Source: Acidobacteriota bacterium
GTDB lineage: Bacteria; Acidobacteriota; Terriglobia; Terriglobales; Acidobacteriaceae
Assembly (NCBI GenBank): GCA_021799945.1
Contig: JAJYZK010000228.1
Span: 1-5,697, forward strand
Length of the DNA: 5,697 nucleotides
Direction: 5' to 3'
Shown in pieces: positions 1 to 5,117 of this stretch (within the stretch, counting starts at the first letter, position 1; each line of letters opens with the position of its first letter). The notes under the pieces were generated by a model. It was not told where the DNA came from. It ran no database searches and saw only the letters and a list, made by a program, of their open reading frames with translations. The position numbers were made by a program, and so were the translations under genes.

Positions 1-1603
1 TCGGCGGCGCAGGCGCTTTGACCGCTTTCATCGTGCCGCCCGGCGGCGCCGGTTTCGCGGGCAGGACTTCAGCCGCTCCGGCTGGCGCCTGCTCGTGAAT
101 CGCCGGCGTCGTGGCGGAGACCGGCGACTTGCGACCGCCCCCTTTGTCCCCGCCTGCCCGCACCGGCACACGTTCTTCTTCCCGCTCTTCGCTCGCGGGA
201 AAGTCCTCCTGCTCCAGGTGTTCGCCGAAGGATACTTCATCCTCTTCAACCAGTTCGGCGGCTTTGATTTTCGCTTCTCCGGATTTGCGCGAGGCGCGAC
301 TTCTCCGCGCAATGACCGGCGGCGGCGGCGCAGGAGGAGAATGCGGCTCCAGAAATGCGCGCAACTGCTCCTCGGTCTCCACTTTTCCATCAATGGTGGC
401 CAGGAAAAGCTGGTGCAGCACCTGCTCGTAAATGGGAAGCTCGGGAGTGATCCGAAGCTCCAGCAGGAGGGGAGTCGGAACCTTCTGCCGGGCCGCTGGC
501 CAGGCATTGAACAAATCGTCGTACCGGGCCTGAACGGCGGCCGACTTCGAGGTCAATCCCAGCCAAAGAACGGCCTGCGGGTCGGCCGAATGGAAGAGAT
601 TCCAGGCAACCGAGGGCCGGCTCGAATCCTTGGCGGCGAGCTGCCTGCCGAAGTCCTTCGCCGCGGTCTCCAGACGCTCCCACTCCGCGACGAAGCCGGG
701 CCGCACAAACATATGCTTCAGGGCGGCGACATGTTTCGGGGCCATTTTTGCCGTGAGATATTGCATGGAGGTCGCCGAGGTGTCCGGGAAGATATTCTGC
801 ATCTGCAGCCGGGTGAGAAACCGATGCATCTGCTCCAAGCCGGCGGTGTCCACCTGCGCCGTCGTCCAAGCGGGATCCAGGCGCTCCATCCAGCCTTCCG
901 CCTGGAGCGCGGCTAGCGCCTTCAGGCCATCCTCCTCGTGGGCGATCTCCTCCAACTCGTACCCTCTTTGAAAGGCGGAAAGCTCGGCGATGGCGTTTTC
1001 GTCCTTGGCCGCCTGGTAGCGCGCCCGGGTCCGCTCCTCCAGATCCCAGCCCAGACGGGCCGCCAGGCGCGTCGCCCGGATCAAACGCGCCGGATCCTCC
1101 AGAAAGCCATAACTGCCGGTCAGCCGCAGGAGCCGGCCTTCGATGTCCGCCATCCCGTTCAGCGGATCGATCAGCAAGCCATAGGAATGCTCGTTGAGCG
1201 AAAGGGCCATTGCGTTCGCCGTGAAGTCGCGGCGGCGAAGATCCTCCTGGATGCCCGCCCAGTGGTGAACCGGATGACCAGGCTTGGGATATTCATCCGA
1301 ACGGGTGCTGGAAAGCTCGACCCGGACACCCACCGGGAAATGCAGAAAGAGGGTCCGCGACGCCTCGTGCTCGCCCCAAAGCTCGGCCCCATCTTGCAGT
1401 ATCTTTTTCTTTAATTTAAGAGCATTTCCATGAACCGCTATATCAAGATCGCGGACGGGCGACCCGCTGGCCAGGTCGCGCACCGCGCCCCCGACCAGAA
1501 AGACGGTCATTCCAGCGCCGCGGGCTGCCTGGCGGATCTGGGCTAGAGCGTTTTGTTGATGTCGCGAGAGGCGATTTTCGAGCAGGTAAATATAATCGGG
1601 CAT
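1..1603 (-). CDS. Class II tRNA nucleotidyltransferase / poly(A) polymerase family protein, C-terminus cut by window edge
   Basis: At least 534 codons are open with no stop before the left edge. The nucleotidyltransferase head is clear: GGAVRD at residues 38-43, the metal-binding carboxylate pair D52/D54 in RDLDIAV, RRDFTANAMA at 124-133, and EDPARLIRATRLAARLGW at 169-186, which is the class II nucleotide-selecting region. A degenerate helical body follows to about residue 419, ending in a DGKVETEEQLRAFL segment typical of the family. Known members add CCA (or CC, or A) to tRNA 3' ends, or polyadenylate RNA, in the cytoplasm. The GRRF-type block I associate with bacterial poly(A) polymerases is not evident after the carboxylates, so a tRNA role is favoured but not proven. 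There is no HD domain within the visible part. The ATG at 1603 has GGGTGGAG 12 bases upstream (1616-1623); an in-frame GTG at 1621 is a weaker alternative, and a TAG stop lies upstream of that. From residue 420 the protein becomes a low-complexity tail. Confidence 0.9.
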   Translation of the reverse strand, partial: MPDYIYLLENRLSRHQQNALAQIRQAARGAGMTVFLVGGAVRDLASGSPVRDLDIAVHGNALKLKKKILQDGAELWGEHEASRTLFLHFPVGVRVELSSTRSDEYPKPGHPVHHWAGIQEDLRRRDFTANAMALSLNEHSYGLLIDPLNGMADIEGRLLRLTGSYGFLEDPARLIRATRLAARLGWDLEERTRARYQAAKDENAIAELSAFQRGYELEEIAHEEDGLKALAALQAEGWMERLDPAWTTAQVDTAGLEQMHRFLTRLQMQNIFPDTSATSMQYLTAKMAPKHVAALKHMFVRPGFVAEWERLETAAKDFGRQLAAKDSSRPSVAWNLFHSADPQAVLWLGLTSKSAAVQARYDDLFNAWPAARQKVPTPLLLELRITPELPIYEQVLHQLFLATIDGKVETEEQLRAFLEPHSPPAPPPPVIARRSRASRKSGEAKIKAAELVEEDEVSFGEHLEQEDFPASEEREEERVPVRAGGDKGGGRKSPVSATTPAIHEQAPAGAAEVLPAKPAPPGGTMKAVKAPAPP

Positions 1604-1659
1604 GCTTGCGCGCAGCTCCACCCATGTGCCTGCACGCCGCTAAGATGCTTTCTGGCAAT

Positions 1660-1689
1660 ATCTTAGGGAATATCGGCGGCAATGCACAA
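1660..1689 (-). promoter_or_regulatory. Possible sigma-70-type promoter for the tRNA nucleotidyltransferase gene
   Basis: On the minus strand, TTGTGC (1684-1689) is followed after 18 bases by TAAGAT (1660-1665). This is an acceptable -35/-10 pair that would start transcription near 1653, about 50 bases before the ATG at 1603. The -10 box also forms one arm of an imperfect inverted repeat, TAAGAT (1641-1646) with ATCTTA (1660-1665), separated by 13 bases, which could be an operator or chance. AATATC also occurs twice, 12 bases apart (1657-1662 and 1669-1674). This is a pattern match only. Confidence 0.35.
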
Positions 1690-1867
1690 AGAGCTAGGGT
1701 AGCATAAGAACGCTGGATATGGCTAGATTTTTGCACAACAAACGCTGCGTTTCTTGGGTCCGCACGGGGCCCGGACCTGCGGAACCCTGACTCGGCCGGC
1801 GGCGGAGCGAGGCCCGCCCGGACTCCCAGGTTCCGTCCCGTTCTCCTCTGCCGCAGTCCCTCCGGCG

Positions 1868-1912
1868 ATCCATGAAACAATCAGGGCAAGAATCAGGGCC
1901 ACAATCGGGGCA
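1868..1912. repeat. 12-bp imperfect tandem repeat, three units, in the divergent intergenic region
   Basis: Three adjacent 12-base units start at 1877, 1889 and 1901: ACAATCAGGGCA / AGAATCAGGGCC / ACAATCGGGGCA. The ATC core recurs at 1868, 1880, 1892 and 1904, exactly 12 bases apart, so a fourth degenerate unit may precede them. The array lies 43 bases upstream of the ATG at 1955. Because 12 is divisible by three, every reading frame across it encodes a four-residue repeat, which may explain the open frames here on both strands. The rest of the 350-base gap between 1604 and 1954 holds only the promoter described separately; I see no convincing promoter or ribosome binding site for the plus-strand gene. 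Confidence 0.75.
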
Positions 1913-1954
1913 ATGTGGGGACCAACCGCAGTTCTCCTGGTTCGGGACACTGCT

Positions 1955-2464
1955 ATGGGCGGCGGCCATAAAAAGGTTATCGTTCGAAAGTTCAACCGCG
2001 ACTGGATCTGCGGCTACCTGTCCGTCTCTCCCCCGTCGCCCGGCAGCGCGGTCGGCGTCCTCGACCTCGCCGGCAAGCTGATCGCCCTGCCGCTCTCCGA
2101 GGTCAAATGGATCTGCTATGTGCGGGAGTTCAACCTGAGTGAGACCGATCAGCCGGAAAGACTGTTGCGAAAGAGGTTTCACAGCAGACCGCGAGCGGAG
2201 GGCCTGTGGATCCGGGTGCAGCTCCGGGACAAGGACAGCCTGGAGGGATTGGCGCAGAACGATGCCACGCTGCTCGAAGGCGACGGGTTGTTCCTTGTCC
2301 CTCCCGATCCGCGGTCGAATACGCAGCGGATCTTCATTCCCCGGCAGGCCGTGACTTCCATGGAGATCCTGGCAGTGGTCCGCACCGGCGGCGCCCGCCG
2401 TGCGGCCGCGGGCGCCGCGCCGCTGCAGGAGAGCCTGTTCCGCGAGGCCGGCTCCGCGGAATGA
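1955..2464 (+). CDS. Conserved hypothetical protein, 169 aa, probably acidobacterial family
   Basis: The protein starts MGGGHKKVIVRKFNRDWICG. It appears to have two beta-rich halves. The first (about residues 8-50) reads GYLSVSPPSPGSAVGVLDLA followed by KLIALPLSEVKWICYVREF. The second (about 80-140) contains GLWIRVQLRDKDSLEGLAQN, then LEGDGLFLVPPD, then RSNTQRIFIPRQAV and MEILAV. The alternation of short strands with 'G..L.L.D' and 'R..IPR.A' turns suggests small barrel modules, but I cannot name a domain. It has no signal peptide or membrane segment, so it is probably cytoplasmic. The ending is alanine- and arginine-rich. The ATG at 1955 is chosen because conserved-looking sequence begins there. 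No strong ribosome binding site precedes it. The frame stays open back to an ATG at 1754 (another in-frame ATG is at 1913), but that upstream peptide is low-complexity and overlaps a tandem repeat. Its stop lies 50 bases before the preferred lpxD start, so the two are probably co-directional partners. Function unknown. Confidence 0.75.
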   Translation: MGGGHKKVIVRKFNRDWICGYLSVSPPSPGSAVGVLDLAGKLIALPLSEVKWICYVREFNLSETDQPERLLRKRFHSRPRAEGLWIRVQLRDKDSLEGLAQNDATLLEGDGLFLVPPDPRSNTQRIFIPRQAVTSMEILAVVRTGGARRAAAGAAPLQESLFREAGSAE

Positions 2465-2501
2465 GCCCGGCGGGAGCGCCGCCGGCCCGGACGGGCTCCG
2501 G

Positions 2502-2507
2502 TACAAT
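2502..2507 (+). promoter_or_regulatory. Candidate -10 box (TACAAT) for a leaderless lpxD transcript
   Basis: TACAAT matches the sigma-70 -10 consensus at five of six positions and stands out in a very GC-rich stretch. Seven bases separate it from the ATG at 2515, so the expected transcription start falls on or next to the A of the start codon. No recognisable -35 box lies at the right distance, and no Shine-Dalgarno sequence precedes the ATG. Both fit a leaderless mRNA but do not prove one. Confidence 0.4.
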
Positions 2508-2514
2508 CTATGGG

Positions 2515-3540
2515 ATGAAGCTTGCTCAGATCGCTCAGCGTCTGGGCGCCGTATGCGACGGCGATCCGGAACTGGAGATCACTGGAGTCGAAGGCATCGA
2601 GGAGGCCGGACCCGGCCAACTCACTTTCATCGCCAACGCGAAATATGCGCCCTACGCCAGGACCACGCGCGCCGGGGCGGTGCTCGTCACCGAAGACTTT
2701 CCACAAATTCCAGTGGCTGCGCTGCGGACCCCCAATCCCTATCTGGCCTTCGCCCAGGCCATCGAGCTTTTCTACCAGGCGCCGCTCTACCCGCCCGGCA
2801 TTCATCCCACGGCGGTCATCGACCCCAGCGCCGCCGTCGCCCCGGATGCGCATATTGGAGCCTTTGTGGTCGTTGGAGCGAGGGTGGCGATCGGCGCGGA
2901 AGCGATTCTGCTGCCGCACACCGTCATCTATCCCGATGTGAAGATCGGCGCCCGTTTCTTCGCCCACGCCCATGCGGTGGTGCGTGAGGGCTGCCGCCTA
3001 GGCGACGGAGTCGTTCTGCAGAATGGCGCCGTGGTCGGCTCCGACGGCTTCGGCTTCGCCAAACAGCAGGACGGGACTTGGCGCAAGATCCTTCAATCCG
3101 GGCCGGTGATTGCCGGCGACGATGTCGAGGTGCAGGCCAACTCCTGCATCGACCGGGCCAGCGTCGGCAGCACGCGGATCGGGGCCGGCGTGAAAATCGA
3201 CAATCTGGTCCAGGTGGGGCACGGCTCCCGGGTCGGCGACCACACGTTGCTTTGCGCCCAGGTTGGGCTTGCCGGCTCCACGCGAATCGGCAGGAACTGC
3301 CTGCTCGCCGGACAGGCCGGAGTCGCCGGCCACTGCAATGTGGGCGACGGCGTGGTGATCACCGCTCAGTCCGGAACCCACGGAGATATTCCCGCGGGCC
3401 GGGTGATGAGCGGATCGCCGGCTACCGATCATCGGCGCTGGCTTCGCGCCGTCACCTTGTTTAACCGCTTGCCCGACGTTCTGCGTCAGATACAGAGAAG
3501 ACCGGCAGCGCTCGATTCGACAACCGGCCGGGATGCCTGA
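2515..3540 (+). CDS. lpxD: UDP-3-O-acylglucosamine N-acyltransferase LpxD
   Basis: LpxD transfers a 3-hydroxyacyl chain from acyl carrier protein to the 2-amino group of UDP-3-O-acylglucosamine, the third step of lipid A synthesis, in the cytoplasm. The 341 residues match the usual family length. An N-terminal uridine-binding domain (1-95) carries TGVEGIEEAGPGQLTFIAN. A left-handed beta-helix of hexapeptide repeats follows (about 96-300: IHPTAVIDPSA, IGAFVVVGARVAIG and so on). The signature GSDGFGFA is at 175-182, and DNLVQVGHG at 229-237 supplies the presumed catalytic H236. A second conserved histidine is H273 in AGH. A C-terminal helix (305-330) contains WLRAVTLFNRLPDVLRQI, which forms the trimer and acyl carrier contact in characterised homologues. 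The start at 2515 gives MKLAQIAQRLGAV, a standard LpxD beginning. An in-frame ATG at 2461 would add 18 residues and overlaps the previous stop (ATGA). No lpxA, lpxB or fabZ is adjacent within the window. Confidence 0.97.
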   Translation: MKLAQIAQRLGAVCDGDPELEITGVEGIEEAGPGQLTFIANAKYAPYARTTRAGAVLVTEDFPQIPVAALRTPNPYLAFAQAIELFYQAPLYPPGIHPTAVIDPSAAVAPDAHIGAFVVVGARVAIGAEAILLPHTVIYPDVKIGARFFAHAHAVVREGCRLGDGVVLQNGAVVGSDGFGFAKQQDGTWRKILQSGPVIAGDDVEVQANSCIDRASVGSTRIGAGVKIDNLVQVGHGSRVGDHTLLCAQVGLAGSTRIGRNCLLAGQAGVAGHCNVGDGVVITAQSGTHGDIPAGRVMSGSPATDHRRWLRAVTLFNRLPDVLRQIQRRPAALDSTTGRDA

Positions 3541-3564
3541 AAAACTCCAGCCCGCGGCAGTCTT

Positions 3565-3592
3565 CGCCAGAAATGGCGCTCCGGGCCGGAGC
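3565..3592 (+). terminator. Paired hairpins after lpxD, possible terminator without a U-tract
   Basis: CGCCA (3565-3569), a GAAA loop and TGGCG (3574-3578) form a five-pair stem capped by a GNRA tetraloop. It directly abuts and shares one base with a second palindrome, GCTCCGGGCCGGAGC (3578-3592). They begin 25 bases after the lpxD stop. No run of T follows, so an intrinsic terminator is doubtful; they could stabilise the mRNA 3' end or assist factor-dependent termination. Confidence 0.3.
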
Positions 3593-3660
3593 AGGAACCG
3601 AAGCAGGACATGAGCCAAGGGAGAGAGCGCTGGACGGAAATCGGGCCTGCGATACGGATG

Positions 3661-3715
3661 GAATTGCATCGAATTGCTTGGATCTGATCTTGGATCTGGT
3701 CTCGGATCTGATCCG
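3661..3715. repeat. 12-bp imperfect tandem repeat, three units, upstream of the receiver-PAS gene
   Basis: Three adjacent 12-base units are seen: GGATCTGATCTT (3680-3691), GGATCTGGTCTC (3692-3703) and GGATCTGATCCG (3704-3715). Just before them GAATTGCATC (3661-3670) is followed by GAATTGCTTG (3671-3680), a 10-base near-duplication. The array ends 64 bases upstream of the ATG at 3780. The gap from 3541 to 3779 otherwise holds the hairpins after lpxD and no clear promoter. Confidence 0.75.
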
Positions 3716-3779
3716 GAAGCGCGCATTTTCCCGTCTTCCCGGCCGCAGGGAGCAGGCGACGGGCATCTCAGGAACTCTT

Positions 3780-4613
3780 ATGGCAGACTGCAACGATCCC
3801 CCGGCGAGCGGCTCAACGAGGGTGGCCGAACAAGAGGGCGGAGGGCCTCGGCAGATCCTTGCTGACCCGATTCGCGTGCTGCTGCTGGACGATGACCCGG
3901 AAAACCTGCTGCTCCGCTCCAATATCCTGCGCAAATACGGTTACCTCACCGAAACGGCGGCCAGCATTGAGGAGGCCGAGACGCTGCTGGACTCCATCGA
4001 CATCGCGGTGCTCGATTATCATCTAGGCCGCGGCCAGTTCGGCACCGACGTTGCGGCCAGCCTGCGCCGCCGCCGGCCGGAAGTGCCCATCATCATTCTC
4101 TCCGCCACCCTGGAGCGCCGTTTCGGGGGCATGGAAGACATGCACCTGCTCAAGGGCTACAGCTCCATTGACGACCTTCTCTCCGCGCTGCGTTCCTTCG
4201 AATCCAAATACCGCGGCCGGCCGGTGGTGGTGGACGCTCGCGACTTTTTTTACTCCCGCATCAGCATGGCCATGGGCGATGACGTGGTGCTGGAGATCAT
4301 GGATGCCGAAGGAAACTGGGTCTACGTGAACGAGGCGTGCGCGCGCCTGCTGGAGCGGCCCCGGGATTGGTTTCCCGGAAGGAACCTCTTCCTGGAGATG
4401 CCGGAACTTGCTCCGGATTGGAAAGAGACGCTGCGCACGGTGGCCGAACGGCGCGAGACATACATCGACCGCACCTACCGCGGCCTTCTCAATCTGCCCC
4501 GCAAAGGCGAAGCCTGGGTCTGGAATGTGCTGGCCTTCCCGCTCACCCTGCACAACGACCAGACCGGCGTCGTTCTCACCGCCCGCATCCTGGAGCGCAA
4601 GACGATCCTGTGA
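3780..4613 (+). CDS. Response-regulator receiver domain fused to a PAS-like domain, no output domain
   Basis: This 277-residue protein has two recognisable parts. Residues about 30-140 form a receiver domain: IRVLLLDDDPEN (31-42) gives the acidic pocket, D79 in IAVLDYHLG is the expected phosphoacceptor, S108 in IIILSAT takes the switch serine/threonine place, and K125 in LLKGYSS the conserved lysine, with glycine instead of the usual proline after it. Residues about 160-275 look like a PAS domain: VLEIMDAEGNWVYVNEACAR, then LLERPRDWFPGRNLF, a later GEAWVWNVLAFPL strand and VVLTARILERK at the end. It has no histidine kinase, DNA-binding, GGDEF or other effector region, so it probably signals by protein contact after phosphorylation or ligand sensing in the cytoplasm. 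The ATG at 3780 is chosen because AGGA lies six bases upstream (3770-3773); the longer open frame back to 3573 crosses a tandem repeat. The 28 residues before the receiver look disordered. The next gene overlaps its stop. Confidence 0.9.
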   Translation: MADCNDPPASGSTRVAEQEGGGPRQILADPIRVLLLDDDPENLLLRSNILRKYGYLTETAASIEEAETLLDSIDIAVLDYHLGRGQFGTDVAASLRRRRPEVPIIILSATLERRFGGMEDMHLLKGYSSIDDLLSALRSFESKYRGRPVVVDARDFFYSRISMAMGDDVVLEIMDAEGNWVYVNEACARLLERPRDWFPGRNLFLEMPELAPDWKETLRTVAERRETYIDRTYRGLLNLPRKGEAWVWNVLAFPLTLHNDQTGVVLTARILERKTIL

Positions 4614-4975
4614 TCTCGATTCGCCGGATGCTGACCCTCACCCTTTTCGCTCTGCCTTCGGCGCTGGCCGGTTGCCGCACCCCGATTGTGGACGCCACCA
4701 TCGTGAATCGCGGCCCGGAGATTCATCTGCTTGAGTTCGATTACCCTTACGCCAGCTTTGGCGCCGACAGTCTCGCGCCGGGGGGGCGTTACCGCTATGA
4801 ATTCGCCATTCAGGGAAGCGGACCGCTCACCTTCCAATTTAGCGATGTCCGGGGGCATAGCCACGTGTCGAAGGGGCCTCAGGTCGCGAAAGGCCAGCAG
4901 GGAACGCTCACGCTTACGGTCGATGACCGAAGTCAGGTTACCTGGAGTCAGCAGCTCTCCGGCCCGGGTCAATGA
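4610..4975 (+). CDS. Small predicted lipoprotein of unknown function
   Basis: With a GTG start at 4610 the protein has 121 residues and a good lipoprotein signal peptide: MISIRR (basic n-region), hydrophobic MLTLTLFALPSA, and the lipobox L19-A20-G21-C22, with C22 as the lipidated residue. The mature part is about 100 residues, beta-rich and cysteine-free: IVNRGPEIHLLEFDYPYASF, then APGGRYRYEFAIQGSGPLTF, then GHSHVSKGPQVAKGQQGTLT. This pattern suggests a single immunoglobulin-like or similar sandwich in the envelope. I recall similar acidobacterial proteins, all without function. GTG is preferred over the ATG at 4628 because it supplies the two arginines before the hydrophobic core and overlaps the TGA of the preceding gene (GTGA), implying translational coupling. 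The nearest ribosome-binding-like GGAG (4592-4595) is 14 bases away, which also favours coupling. A run of seven G (4780-4786) lies within the gene. Confidence 0.8.
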   Translation: MISIRRMLTLTLFALPSALAGCRTPIVDATIVNRGPEIHLLEFDYPYASFGADSLAPGGRYRYEFAIQGSGPLTFQFSDVRGHSHVSKGPQVAKGQQGTLTLTVDDRSQVTWSQQLSGPGQ

Positions 4976-4993
4976 GGCGCGGGAACACGGAGC

Positions 4994-5060
4994 GATCGTT
5001 GGCCCCAGATGGTTGGCCCCGGATCTTCGATTCAGGTCGTCGATTCTGGTCGTCGATCCC
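4994..5060. repeat. Composite 14-bp and 13-bp tandem repeats in the convergent gap
   Basis: Two 14-base units, GTTGGCCCCAGATG (4998-5011) and GTTGGCCCCGGATC (5012-5025), are followed by 13-base units TCGATTCAGGTCG (5027-5039) and TCGATTCTGGTCG (5040-5052), with a partial third (TCGATCC from 5053). GAT occurs at 4994, 5008, 5022, 5029, 5042 and 5055, giving steps of 14, 14, 7, 13 and 13. The array sits between the ends of two converging genes. Confidence 0.7.
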
Positions 5061-5070
5061 TCACAATCGC

Positions 5071-5117
5071 CGGCGCGTTGCGCCGCGAAGCAAGGCGCCG
5101 AGTCTCCCCGGCGGCGC
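5071..5117. terminator. GC-rich hairpin cluster between converging genes, possible bidirectional terminator
   Basis: CGGCGC (5071-5076) can pair with GCGCCG (5080-5085) across a GTT loop. A second GCGCCG copy (5095-5100) could pair with either 5071-5076 or CGGCGC (5112-5117). The last pairing lies immediately beyond the stop codon of the minus-strand gene. No strong T-run follows on either strand, so this is weak as an intrinsic terminator, but its position between two gene ends fits. Confidence 0.3.

Noticed and set aside
95..916. Plus-strand open frame of 273 codons opposite the tRNA nucleotidyltransferase
   Set aside because: The minus strand here encodes a recognisable enzyme and its tail; the plus frame is arginine- and glycine-rich shadow sequence with no motif.
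1443..1880. Minus-strand open frame overlapping the start of the tRNA nucleotidyltransferase
   Set aside because: It runs in another frame across the GGAVRD region that the real gene needs, and its sequence has no family-like pattern.
1868..1912. CRISPR-like array
   Set aside because: Units are 12 bases with no spacers between them, so this is a plain tandem repeat.
1754..1954. Longer N-terminus of the 169-aa gene from ATG 1754
   Set aside because: The added 67 residues are low-complexity and pass through the 12-base tandem repeat; the conserved-looking sequence begins at 1955.
1604..1954. Riboswitch or small RNA gene in the divergent gap
   Set aside because: I saw no conserved riboswitch core, no strong terminator and no tRNA-like fold.
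1694..2506. Long minus-strand open frame (270 codons) opposite the 169-aa gene
   Set aside because: It is antisense to a well-structured protein, is rich in arginine, glycine and serine without domain-like pattern, and is what high-GC sequence gives by chance.
3573..3779. Longer N-terminus of the receiver-PAS gene from ATG 3573
   Set aside because: The extra residues are encoded by the hairpin and tandem-repeat region, while ATG 3780 has a well-spaced AGGA box.
4337..4609. Open frame upstream of the lipoprotein, inside the receiver-PAS gene
   Set aside because: It lies in an alternative frame of the PAS-coding region; the lipoprotein signal peptide defines the start at 4610.
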